A stretch of DNA of 64,000 nt from Oidiodendron maius Zn (lineage: Eukaryota; Ascomycota; Leotiomycetes; Myxotrichaceae), in assembly GCA_000827325.1 (NCBI GenBank), contig KN832884.1, forward strand, positions 594,953 to 658,952. The letters run 5' to 3'. Under the pieces are notes generated by a model, which saw nothing but the letters and a program-made list of their open reading frames with translations, did no database searches and was not told where the DNA came from. The position numbers and the translations under genes were made by a program. Shown here piece by piece: positions 35,080 through 46,180 of this stretch (the first letter of the stretch is position 1; each line of letters begins with the position of its first letter).

Positions 35080-37481
35080 ATGGCCGAAGCGCCTTCGAGC
35101 CTCGCGACCGAGCAGAGACCCCCGCCGGCCGTGCTGAAGCCGCCTAGGAAGAGGAGGAGGATCGTGATCTCGTGTACGGAGTGCCATCGGCGCAAGCAGA
35201 AGGTAGAGTATAGGATTTCACCGCGTTTTGAAGGGTAGCCGACTGACGATCGATTCAGTGTGACCGTGCCTCGCCTTGCTCGAACTGCGTGGCACGAAAG
35301 AAGGAGTCCTACTGCCACTATGAGAACGAAGCTGCGAGAAGACAGCAGCTGGTAGAAGATAACACCCCAGATTCGCTGGATGGGGTGTCGCGGATGAGCG
35401 TGTCGAGCATGGAGGCCGATTCCACGACCCATGTGAGGGCGTTTGGATATGCTAAGGGAGACAATAGATCGACAACCATGGATATCTACAACAAGATCGG
35501 GGCATATGGAGCTGACCCGTCTCTGGCAGCGGCCAGCCATGCGCCCAGGTCGATCGATGATCGACAAGAGAAGGAGCGTGAGGAGCAGCGACAGAAATAC
35601 AAGTCTTTTGTGCGCCAGCTACCGGCGAGAGAATACATCGAGAAGCTAGTCGCCGCCTATTTCAGAGAGATAAATCACCAATACTACCCTCTAGACGAAG
35701 ACATATTCCGAGAAAATCTCCAGAAATGGTATGATCTGTCCCTCTCGGCGCTTAATGAAGGTCCATTGAGTCTGCCGGTGGATCTTCGGTTCCTCCCAGC
35801 TCTTCTCTTCCAAATGCTTGCTCTCGGACTGCAGTATCAACCTCCAGACTATGATCCGGCGCTGAATGGCCTGAAGTATGCTTCTTGCATGTCCTTGGAA
35901 GACCTAGCCAGCGACTACAGCGGCTCCGGGGTTGCAATTTCAGATCTCCTAGGCAAGAGACATACCTCTCTGATGGCAGTGCAAGCCGGATTCTTGCGAA
36001 CCAGCTATCTGAAGAATGTTGGTATGATTCCCGAGAGTTGGCACACACTGTCGTCAACCATCCGGGATGCCCAGGAGATCGGGCTGCACAAGAAATTTCT
36101 CGATCATCCGGGGAGGAGTGTGAACGCTACAGCAGAAGAGACGTTGGAGAATCTTTGGGCGGAGCAGCTCCGGCGACGAATGTGGGCCGTCCTGACACTG
36201 TGGGACATCCATATGGCCATTATTCTTGGGCGACCATCAACGGTCGACGCTCGATATTCAGCACTGATAATGCCCATCGATACTCCCTTTCCTAGAAATC
36301 GTCGAGCGGCTGCACCATCTCCACGAACTAGTGACGACCCTCCCACACCACTAACAGCACTCATATGGTCGTTGCAGATGTCGGCAAACCTATGGGAGAT
36401 ATACAACCTAGAAAAGGAAGGACTTATTCAGGACCATATTCCCAGAGTTGAGAGAATGGAGAAGCAAATCCATGAAGTCGCAAAGAACTGCCCGCCGTAC
36501 TTCCGTTCGGACAACCCCGACACCAGTTTTGACTCGCATCCTGCCTGCGCCTGGCTAATTGGCTTCCGACCGAAGATCAGAACTGAAATAGCATTCGCAA
36601 TTATGGCTCTTCACCGCCCCTACATCTTTACAAAAGCCTCTAGTAGGACAGCTGCCCTCAAAGCAAGTCTCGAAATACTCCAGGCCCAGCGTGAATTATT
36701 CTCTCTCCTACATGTGACGCACTACAGAATGTTTTCCCTCGTTATAAACACCTTCGATGCCATTGTGGTCGTCGCTGCAGTCTTCATTATGCACCCCAAC
36801 GAGAATAGGGATCTACTGAACACCGCTCTACAGCACTTTGAGTGGGGGATGCAGAGATTTAGGATGCTAAGTGGAAGAAACACCATGGCCAAAGCGGGAC
36901 TCGGCGTTCTAAGAGCCATATACGTGCGCCTGAGGAAAGTTGTAAGCTCAGGCAAGACGCCATATACCCTCAACCCTGCTACGCAGCCGACTTCCAGACG
37001 CTCCTCAACCCAACCTGCTCTTTCAACGTCTTCGGATTTAACACCCCCGGCCCCAACACCAGGCACATTCTCTTCCCGCTCAGGATCGAGTCAGCATAAC
37101 CTTAGCACATCGCAGCCTCCAACTCCGAACGGCTACGGCCCTCTAATCCCATCTCCAATCACCAGTGCTCCCCAATATACACAACCCACCATCTCGAATC
37201 TTACATCCCCAACCCCTCCACCTGACCCAGCATGGGAGCGCTTCTCTGGCAGCATACCCAACCAGCCAATCTTTGGCTTCTCATCTCTCTCTACGCTACA
37301 ACCAGCGGGTGACCTGGTGTTGAACAATTTGTCAACCATAGCCGATCCGCAGATCCTGGATCCTCAGCTCGGGGGCTTCGATCTTAAGGATATGAGTGTT
37401 GTAGATAGTAGCGCTTGGCAGTTTGAAGGCCATTTTGCCGAGGACAGTTTTTGGGGCATTATGAATTACTATAACATCTGA
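35080..37481 (+). CDS. Zn2Cys6 transcription factor with fungal_trans domain (781 aa)
   Basis: Exons 35080-35202 and 35259-37481, with a 56-nt phase-0 intron placed exactly before the third cysteine. The zinc cluster spans residues 32-60 (C-TE-C-HRRKQK-C-x5-C-SN-C-x8-C), preceded by a basic nuclear-localisation-like stretch (PPRKRRR). A middle homology region (about residues 170-520) contains YFREINHQYYPLDED, DAQEIGLHKKF and RRRMWAVLTLWD, hallmarks of fungal_trans. The C-terminal ~170 residues are Ser/Thr/Pro-rich with an acidic aromatic end, a plausible activation region. It is transcribed divergently from the histidine kinase. It is unlike the short zinc-cluster proteins at 1-16 kb because it has the full regulatory domain. 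Target genes cannot be read from the sequence. Confidence 0.93.
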
Positions 37482-38380
37482 TTTTGGGATGGATTTGGCG
37501 TAGGGGCTTTTAACGTTTGTAGGATTCGGTTTAAATCAATGTAGGTGTATCGTCGGCAACCGACACAGAATACTTGCGATCGCTCGTGCAAACAGCGTTA
37601 ATATTCTTAGCATACAGAATTAAAATTCATCTAAAAGCTACTGTACATTCTGTGCGCCCTCTTCCTCCGGAACTGCTACGCCCGACTGTTCCATCTCTGA
37701 CATCAGCTTACAATGGAACTTTTGGGTATTGCAACCCACCTACAGCACACCCCTGTCTGTGCTCCAACTTCGTGCAACCATCCATCTTGCCATCATCGCC
37801 TCACGCAGTGACCATTTTGGGTCCCTATTGGATGCTATTCAATCATATGGTAAATCGTGGCAGTAGCCTTGCCCGTTATCACCTGTGATGGTGCCGCCAC
37901 TTGTTGCACCGCCCATCTGTATGTCACCGCAGAAATGGCATCAATTAAAGCCCTCCCTTCGTGCCGTGTTTTCTCTCAGGCACAAATCTGCAGCAATTTA
38001 ATCCTAACTGCCCTTGCGTAATTGACCGTCACCCACTTCCTTTTGCATCGCCAGTTGGCATTTTGCGCCCCGATTTCCGTAAAGGGATCAATATATCTGG
38101 AATTTTCATGCGAGTGTATATAGAATTTGGTATATCGTGCTTAGCGTATGTCACTATGTAGGGTATGAGAAATTCTCATTCTGCCAGGGTTGGTGAATCA
38201 CGATGCAGGGACGGAGAAGCTTCGGTCTATCATTATTCCTCCTTTAGTTAGGAGGATGATTTTTGTCTACTGAGAAAGGTTATTCTGTCTTGAAGTTTAA
38301 CTTTATAATTTTCGCTCGTCGTTTGTTTTGCCTGTGTTGCCCTTCATGCAGCGGAGCCTTTCCTTCCTACCGCTATAGAC
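37482..38380. other. intergenic 0.9 kb
   Basis: It contains no recognisable gene. The 37574-37888 frame lacks domain features. The stretch probably holds the 3' UTR of the regulator and the former promoter of the decayed P450. Confidence 0.45.
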
Positions 38381-39222
38381 ATGGCTTTCATTATCCCACA
38401 GATCACCGACAAGAATATCTCCATGCTACTGTCGAAGATCCAGGCAGAGCTACCCAAGGGCAGCGTCGTGAAGAGCATTGCAGATAGCAGTGTTATCTAT
38501 TTTGTACTGGTTGTGGTGAATTTTGTTTCATACTCCGTCTCATATTTCCTTTGCATTTGATGCCCCTGCTTCTCCTTGTCTACTTTCCACGTCTATTAAA
38601 TTTTGGTATCATCACCTTCACTTCCGTCGACCCAGACCGCACAACAAATTTTGTTAACTGGAAACCTTATGTTGCGCCTGTTATTGCTGGTGTAGTTATC
38701 TACCCTTCGTATTTCCACCCTCTGTCCAAGTACCCTGGCCCAAAGCTCTGGGCCACCTCTCCACTACCATACTCGTACAATCTAGCCACCGGCGCACTCC
38801 TCATCGAATTCACTAGTTGCACGAGCACTATGGTCCCATAATCCTTCTTGCTCCGTACGAGCTCTCGTTCACCACGGAAGCGGCCTGGTGCGACATCTCA
38901 GGCAAATTTTCTGCTGGACGTTACACAAAAATCTCCGCCCGCTCTGTATGAATTTTGTCCCGAAAGATATCTCAGCTGCAGTAACCCAGAGTTTGCCAAC
39001 GATAAACCTAAAGCATTTCGACCCTTCTCTCATGGCCCTCGCGATTGCATAGGCAATAGCCTGGCGCTGGTAGAAATGCGGATTATTCTAGCGAGAACTG
39101 TGTTCAACTTCAACCTGGAGCTCGTGGAACCCGAGAAAGGGGACTGGATAGAGAATATGCCAGCTTTTACATTTTGGGAGAAGACTCCATTGATGTTTAA
39201 GCTCACTCTTGCTATTTTCTAA
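38381..39222 (+). pseudogene. cytochrome P450 remnant with large internal deletion
   Basis: The N-terminal part is recognisable: an ATG with a short helix and hydrophobic stretch, then YFHPLSKYPGPKLWA and LPYSYNLATGAL. This matches the proline-rich hinge and first helix of fungal microsomal P450s. A frameshift follows near 38800. In the shifted frame RIH-stop-LHEHYGPIILLAPYELSF shows a GAG-to-TAG type nonsense change inside the usual HELHEKYG motif. Sequence then jumps directly to the C-terminal part with PERYL, the heme-binding loop FSHGPRDCIG and the last helices, ending at 39222. About 280-300 residues, including the I-helix and ExxR, are absent. It cannot encode a working enzyme. Confidence 0.82.
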
Positions 39223-39512
39223 ATTCTTCGAACTTTATGAAGATGTGAAGGCCAGAATTGTCCTCATGTGGCTTCTCTCGAGGATACGAAGTTCTTTTGC
39301 CACTGAAGCGGAGGTTGATATTTACTCTGTAACCTGTCTCTTTGGAGTTAGAGCATAAAGACTTGAATTAAGACCGAATGGTATGATTACAATGATGATG
39401 ATGTGAGCATGCCGTACAGCTGAGTCCCATCAAGCAATGAAAGAATAATATCAATATCATACGGTTTTTCATCGTAGAACCTTCATTGTACAAAATTAGA
39501 CGCCACCCATCA
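39223..39512. other. short intergenic spacer
   Basis: AT-rich spacer between the P450 remnant and the convergently placed stop of the F-box/LRR gene. No feature is seen. Confidence 0.5.
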
Positions 39513-41566
39513 TTAAACCCCAACCTGCGGAAGAAGAAGTTCCAAATCCCCACGCCACTTATTTCCCCCAGCTTCTCTCCTCGCCCGTTTAAGCTCCTCC
39601 ACTACATCCCTCAGCGGCTTCTCCTTCGTATCAGTGGACTGCTCAACATCTGAATTTCCTCGGCTGCCGAGAGTGAGACGTCGAATCGGGGGTTTTATGT
39701 CCTCCGAAAAGAAAGAGAAGTCCTCATTTGATGCTGCAGAGAACGCTTCAGCATCGGCATCGCCAGATATGGAACCCCTAGCCGCCGACCTTGTCGACTC
39801 AAGGGTATCCGGAGGTAGAAACTCAAGTCTGAGCGTCTTCAAACCGGGGAGTACCTGTGGTGCGCGGCGATGCGTTGTAACCCGAGCATTGGATAGCTCT
39901 TCCTCCTGCATGCGGCATGCATCCAAGAATTCAATAAGTTTCTCAATGAGGTAGCCATAGCTCTTGGTCGGGATTCCAGTTAGAGTAAGGCTCTCAATAA
40001 CACAATTCTTCATCGGGGCAAATGTTATTATTTTGTTCAAGGTCCGCGATTGCCCTAGTTCCTCTGCTGCTTCTAGATGCTGCAACGAGTAGCTTGTCGG
40101 ACTCCTTGCGCCCTCATTATTTGCCGACGCGACGGTGACTGTCGGCATACAAGTCATGATCGAGTGGTGGATTCGCAAAGAGGAAAGGTGATAACTGTTG
40201 GCAATTATAAGGCTAGATGCGCCTTTGACTTGATCCCACGAGATTGCGTGACGAGATTTGAATTGGGTGTCGTCAGTGTCCCGGACGGTGCCCACGTCAA
40301 GGACATGGAGTCGGTTAGTATTAGCAAGGAGTTTGCGGATACCATTAGACGTGAATTTGTTATTGGAGAGGTAGAGGTGTGTGAGGCCTGTATGTTTGAA
40401 TAGAGGGTCCGTGTAGGGAATGTTTGCTGCATGGGAATGTAGTGCCATATGTCTTAAGAAGTCATCTTTGGAGTCGGAGCGAAAAGCCACGGTGCCATCT
40501 GCTCCGTCTTGTAACAAGTCCTGGTCACGGCCATATTGAGGCGGAAGTTGGTAGAGTCCAACTGAAGTTTGCCTAAATTGGAGAGGAAGCGTAGGGTAAA
40601 ACCATCCAGCGAGTGAGTTAATTGTAGCATCTGTAAGGAAGTTGTCGCGCAGATCCAAGCTCCAGAGACTATATCCCCTTCTTAGTTCAAATCTTGGCAG
40701 ATACGAATCTGTCAGACGAAGTCCCCGAAGTTTAAGGATTCGAAGATGATGAAGGGGGAGAACAGAGAAGGATTGGCACCAGGTCGTACTATTATTCGTA
40801 AATGACAGGTCAAGGAAAGTCAGTGTATTTGACTGGATGGACGGAAGGCAGGTGGCTCTCATTCCATTTATGTTCAGGCATCCTGTAAGAGACCAGAGTA
40901 CAGGCCTGATCGGATGGTACTGACAACGTTGCTTTTGAGTAGTCTTGAGACCCAGTTGAGCCGGCATATATGCTACGTTGTCTGCGGAGGCAGTATTTGA
41001 AGATGGTAGTGTTGGCTGGCTTCTTGCGGTAGAATATAGATCCGCTTCTGCAGATTCGGAAGGGTCTAATCCAGTTGTCAGATATTCATAACGACGCAAC
41101 ATGCTCCAGTCTATAATTCCGTCCATAATTAGAAATTCAACATTTTGTAGCTTGTAGCAGATGTCCAGGATGTAGTAGCCATTCAAAGCTTCGATATTAA
41201 GTTCGAGATCCTTAGGGTATTTCGACTTAATAGAAACCAGTGGTCTGAAATCCAGTGTATGAATGAGACATCGACGAGCTTCGCGAGTTGATACAGCATG
41301 CTCCATGAATTTGACGGTATGCGCTGCGAAATCTGAGTCAATATATATTCCTATTTGTCCACATGTGGTCTATTACACATACCAAATGGGCTTTCGTATT
41401 TGGCCAAAGTCTTTACAGGATCGGCCCAGAGTAACGAGATGCAAGTCTTCTCCCATGTCTTCGAAACACGACTTGCAATACTCAATTCGTGAGCTTCAAG
41501 ATAAGGAGCAACAAACTCAATGATGTGTGGCTTCGCAACAGCTTGCTCGTATGTAGGCAGTGACAT
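39513..41566 (-). CDS. F-box-like / leucine-rich-repeat protein (667 aa)
   Basis: Exons 41566-41383 and 41332-39513, with a 50-nt intron (GTATGT...CTCAG). The first ~60 residues resemble a fungal F-box-like helix set: IIEFVAPYLEAHELSIASRV followed by KTWEKTCISLLWADP. Leucine-rich segments follow: LRILKLRGLRLTDSYLPRF, LWSLDLRDNFLTDATINSL, LTHLYLSNNKFTSNGIRKL and LHVLDVGTVRDTDDTQF. These have ribonuclease-inhibitor-like LRR spacing. Proteins of this design usually present substrates to SCF ubiquitin ligases, but the F-box match is by eye and divergent. The C-terminus is charged and not membrane-spanning. The second exon alone is 597 residues and uninterrupted. The substrate is unknown. Confidence 0.82.
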
Positions 41567-44500
41567 GCTTGCTGGTTTTAGTAAGATTGTCTCGCAGCGT
41601 AAGTGGGTGCAAAGGTGACATGCAGAATCCTAAGTGAGACAAATTCTGAAAAAGATTCGACAAGTTGTTTTGCCTCCTGGTGTGTTTTTGTGAGTAGCTG
41701 AAAATTTATGTCGTAGATTGTCGCCTTCGAGGTGGAGTTGTGGATGCGAAAAGTGATATTCAAAGGTAACCGTCTAGTACGTATCCAGGCGCGAGTTTTG
41801 TAGTCAAACAAGACGGAAGTATATCCGAATTATTGCATTGAAAATACAATTAAGTTAATACTTCTGGAGTTGGTCCAGAGCACACCGTCTGAGAACTGGT
41901 TTGGGCACCAAGGCTAGTGCCTTCAAGAGTAACAGGAGATTCGGCAATCAAGTTGAATGTTCGATTTCAGTCCTTAAGATGCTGATAGGACGAGATATCA
42001 TTATTGACACCTGTATTAGTAGGTATTAGAGGAACAAGAATACCGCTCGCCTAACATTATTATAGATATAAGTCGTGAATGACTCTTCCATGGGCGAAGT
42101 TAATATGATTTAGCTTCTGTAATTCGATTTGGATGTTTCAATATCTCCACAGCTGCCTCCACAATATTCAGACTCGGATACAGCCAGGAGTCATGTTCAA
42201 TATTCGAGCTGTCTAGTTAGTATAGAGCTCTAAATAGAATATTTCGCGCGCCCCAAAGCATGCGTTACATTATCTAATATACCAGAGGTAAACTAATCCT
42301 CAGGCTATAAGGAGACAACACAGTACGAGAGTGTCAATAAAGCTGCATTGGTAAAGAACAGACGAGGGAGCCTTCAAACATCGAAGCAGGCAAATACACA
42401 AACGTACCAAAAGCCGTAGCTTGTAGACAGAGAGCTTATTGGTAATCTTTGATTCAAACTTTGCGAATCCTTCAACCTACCCAAGATCGTAGTGGTACAG
42501 CTGCATTTCATTCTAGTCGCCCGACTCTAGTGCGCGATATTTTGATAGCGAGGTTAAATCGTCTATCCACAAAGGCCTCGCGCAGGGATAATTAGAAATA
42601 GATGGCAAGACTCGCATTCAACATAGACCTGTAGTAGCAGACTTGCCGTGCATCGAAGATGAGACAAAGGTGTTTGCTTGAAAGGCTTGAATGAATGATG
42701 CTTGCGTGGAGGTGATATGACGATGATCTGGTGCTAAGCCTCTATCAGCCGGCACTTCACGTGTTTTGTACAGCCACAAACATCAGGCACACATTTCCCC
42801 ACTCTTTCATTGAACAAACATGTCTTCACATCATGACAACAACTTCTGGTGAAGATGTGCATATGTGGTGATAAGCTCAAAATATGGCTAAATCACATAA
42901 TTATGTGGACATTTACATCTTTATATCCAAGTTCATATCAAAACAAGCTACTTCCTAGCCGTGATAAATGTTGCTTATGCTCTATTCTCCATAGAAATTT
43001 ACGCTGAGAGAGATCGATGAGGGATAGTTTCCCAGACGATGGATTATGATGACGATTTCAGTTCCTTTACTTGTCCTATATTTCCTCTCCCAATATACGG
43101 AGCAAACATTATTTCCGACCGGTAGCTCAGAACTGTTTGCCCAAAAGTATTTGTGGAACGTATCCTTACTGTCAAGTATCCAGTTACACAATTTCAATTG
43201 TGTTTTAGTACCTTTTCGATAGTTCTGACTCCACAATCTTATCAATGGCTCTTCCATGCTATGTTCCGCGTTCTGTCTGATTCTCGATACTGTATTTGTT
43301 ACAAGGAAAGGAGTCTCATGGAAGTATAAGTTATGTAATATACTTCGTAAGACTTCGTGAGATATTCTAATATTTTACCCATTCTGTTAGGACCTTGGTT
43401 TCAAGGGGTTAATTGTACTAAATATTATTGTCTTTGTGTGACGTTTAGATCTCTACAGGAGAGCAAAGCCGAGAATTGTTGAAGGCATCCCATGTCGAAG
43501 GATCTGGGTCCCATGCTGGCCATTTGAAGGGCACGAATTAATTTCGATACGACACAAAACGCTACCCGGTTTTAATGTCCACAATATTAAAGCCTCCATA
43601 CCCTACTGGTAGCTCACCATGGACAAACACCCAATACGGTTAACTACGAGGAACAAGGCACCTAGCTGACAGGCCGCCCCGGAGAGCTGCTTTGTAATAG
43701 ACATGGACGCTAACATATCGTAGAAGGTTGCACAATTCTGAATACCATGCAATTCTCCCTTGGCTCGGGAATAGCCTCGGCCGTTTTCGTGAGGGGTTTC
43801 CATCGAGGGATTTTAGTCATACACTGCTGGGATCGGGCGGCTGGGGAGTCTTTATTCATTTTTATTTGCCGCCTGATTGAATTCGGTCCTCTCATACGAT
43901 AAAACAACGGAAGGGAGATGGATTGAAAGGATGAAGCCGGTGTCGACATCTCCAAGCATGCAAGGAGAACTTGTGGGACTCAGAAAATTCGTCACCGACC
44001 AGGTTTGATGCCGAAAAACCATGCTCTTCTTGTCATAAATACCTAGATTACACAGCATGGTGCATAAGTTCTCTTCTATGCACGGTTCGAGCCGTGTCTG
44101 TCCTGCAGGTATTCGTGGAATCGACTTCTAGAAGGCTTCCATGCAAGGGGTTGTATAGAGCGCCCCTGTGCCGTGTTGCCACATCGCTCCGTGGCCTCCA
44201 GCCACATAATCTCGGCATTAATGTCAAATATTCATTTTAAGCTTACCACGTGTTGTCCTCGTGGCTACAACCCTTCCACTGATGTCCTCGGTCGTGCCGT
44301 GCATACAATTGTATGCTTTCAAGGTTAAGAGCATTCATCTAAAGATCTAACTCGAATTATGGTCATATTGGACGTATATACTTGGAGGTATCTGTTTAAA
44401 CAATTATGGTAATGGCGTGTATTTTGCTATTTCAGTATTGTATTTATAATGCTACTGTTCCTACTAAACAAACGAGAAACGAAATAAATACTGACTATTA

Positions 44501-45028
44501 GAGCCTTACTGGATATCAAAATTACTAGCGCCAGTGGGCTCAAAGCTTTAGTCAATGACAACCACATCACAAATCCTCCCAGAACTCCAGATTACGTGCC
44601 CTGCCCCTCCCTGAGATCTAAGCGTCCCCAGCGCCCACCAACCCCCAACTGACTGAGACGAGAGGGAAAATGCGCCAAAAAGAAGATTGTCTAGTAACGT
44701 GAGGAGAGACCCAGTTCAGATAATTAAATTTCACATCTGAGCATCCCCTTGTTATCCACGCTGTGTAAGAGATACTCCCTCCATATATGATGAAAAGGGG
44801 TATTGCCGAAAATGGAAAGGTGTTCGCTTCGGTTCCTAGCGTATTATTTCTGGAACGAAGAAAAGAATGTTGTGCCTCACGTCACCATCGTCCATCATTA
44901 TCGGACTCATTATCAGTGCCAGTCCGATCCCTCGTTGCGTACTGCTCATGTACATGTCCTGGTGATCGTGAGAATCGGCCGTGTATATTGGTGCCGGTTT
45001 GCTAAGGAGCACCGACAGCCCCACCATG
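41567..45028. other. gene-poor stretch of 3.5 kb
   Basis: Two minus-strand frames have protein-like composition but no recognised domain: 41811-41578, ending just upstream of the F-box gene start, and 43257-42982. The first might be a 5' UTR reading frame of the F-box gene. The rest is AT-rich, with short palindromic words such as CACATAATTATGTG near 42895. The last few hundred bases before 45028 are the 3' region of the C2H2 gene. Confidence 0.4.
42982..43257 (-). CDS. possible small protein, unassigned (91 aa)
   Basis: A continuous frame from an ATG with balanced, non-repetitive composition, containing KLCNWILDSKDTFHKYFW and VYWERKYRTSKGTEIVIII. I do not recognise it. It is isolated in a gene-poor stretch with no clear splice partners. 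It could be a genuine small gene, a last exon or chance. Confidence 0.25.
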   Translation of the reverse strand: MEEPLIRLWSQNYRKGTKTQLKLCNWILDSKDTFHKYFWANSSELPVGNNVCSVYWERKYRTSKGTEIVIIIHRLGNYPSSISLSVNFYGE

Positions 45029-46180
45029 CTACACCGAGGCCTGTGATCTGAGTGAGGGCTTGCTGAGGCCTGTGTCTGATGCGCGCTTGGAGCCTCCAGG
45101 GATAGAGTCTCGTGCTTTTCGAGGTTTTCGTGACATCTCTTCATACACCTCCAGCGCCTCGGGGAAGTACTGCGTCCGAGGTGTCTTCTTGGTATGAAGC
45201 CTAGTGTGTGATTTGAGATTGTCTGATCGTCCGAATGGCCTGTTGCAGAACCGGCAAATATATGTCTCCGCATTCATGTGAGTCTTCTCGTGACGTTTTA
45301 AATGCTCCTGTCGTTGAAATCTCCCATTGCAACCGGGCCATTCGCACTTTTTGATCGCCTTGTTCTGTATGCGAACATGGCTGGGTACAGTGGGGACCGC
45401 GTTGCTGCCACGTCTCGCCCTTTGCTTTCGCAAATGCCTCATTCCATATTTATCTGTCGATGCACTTTGCAAGTCCAGTGAGGTTTGGAGTGATTCAAAC
45501 GCCGGCTTCCGAGTTGGCGACGGCCTAAGACGCGGAGCCGGGCACGACCTTGGCGGCATCATACGGAACTTATCATCGTCATCTGGTGGATAGATGATGG
45601 CGTTATGCCCATTGCTCGAGTCTGAGCTGCTAACTGGAAGTGGTTTTAGCTCGCGCAGTGGTGTCTGCAAGTCGTATCGCTCAGCGAAAGTTGTTTGCGA
45701 AGGCACCACGAAGTTCATGGAGAGCGAAGGTGGCCCTATGCTAGACATCTGCGAGTATATATCGAGGTCAAGGCTGGTCTGCGCATTCTGGATACTGCTC
45801 TGGATGTCGAACGAGTCATATGCTGGCTCGTCGTAGCCAGTAAGGGTGCTGTAGCCTAGCACACTCTGGTCGGATAATAACTTGTTATAATTGGATGGGA
45901 AGAGAAGGTTTTGGTCCATGAAGACAGGTATTGTATCGTTCATCCCTTCCGCCATCGAGAAGAACTCATCCTGGATACCGGCTGGATTGGAGTACGACGA
46001 TGTTCCGAAGGACAAGTCGTCTGGTTCCATGGATGATATGGATCCTCGACCAGATGTTGAAGTTGAGAGGTCCCAGGGCGAACCTGACGAAAACAACGTG
46101 CTAGCAGGGCTAAGGTCGGGCTCCGAGTAGGAGAGTGAGTCGTTGCTCGAAGCATATGCTATGTCTCTGTCGGAGAACAT
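45029..46180 (-). CDS. C2H2 zinc-finger transcription factor, BrlA-like (383 aa)
   Basis: A single exon. Two adjacent C2H2 fingers lie at about residues 278-335. The first is C-EWPG-C-NGRFQRQEHLKRH, closely resembling the first finger of the conidiation regulator BrlA (C-x4-C-x-GRF-x-RQEHLKRH as I remember it). The second is C-RF-C-NRPFGRSDNLKSH. A conserved extension follows (TPRTQYFPEALEVYEE), then a basic tail. The N-terminal half is Ser/Pro/Asp-rich with short hydrophobic blocks, plausible as an activation domain. If the BrlA relation holds, it would control asexual sporulation genes. The C2H2 assignment is firm; orthology to brlA is moderate and rests on finger similarity and size only. 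The upstream ~4.8 kb has no convincing gene. Confidence 0.85.
   Translation of the reverse strand: MFSDRDIAYASSNDSLSYSEPDLSPASTLFSSGSPWDLSTSTSGRGSISSMEPDDLSFGTSSYSNPAGIQDEFFSMAEGMNDTIPVFMDQNLLFPSNYNKLLSDQSVLGYSTLTGYDEPAYDSFDIQSSIQNAQTSLDLDIYSQMSSIGPPSLSMNFVVPSQTTFAERYDLQTPLRELKPLPVSSSDSSNGHNAIIYPPDDDDKFRMMPPRSCPAPRLRPSPTRKPAFESLQTSLDLQSASTDKYGMRHLRKQRARRGSNAVPTVPSHVRIQNKAIKKCEWPGCNGRFQRQEHLKRHEKTHMNAETYICRFCNRPFGRSDNLKSHTRLHTKKTPRTQYFPEALEVYEEMSRKPRKARDSIPGGSKRASDTGLSKPSLRSQASV

Noticed and set aside
34630-35187. 185-aa minus-strand ORF between the kinase and the Zn2Cys6 regulator
   Set aside because: It overlaps the start of the regulator, has no domain, and the kinase N-terminus is better explained by the exon at 34357-34278.
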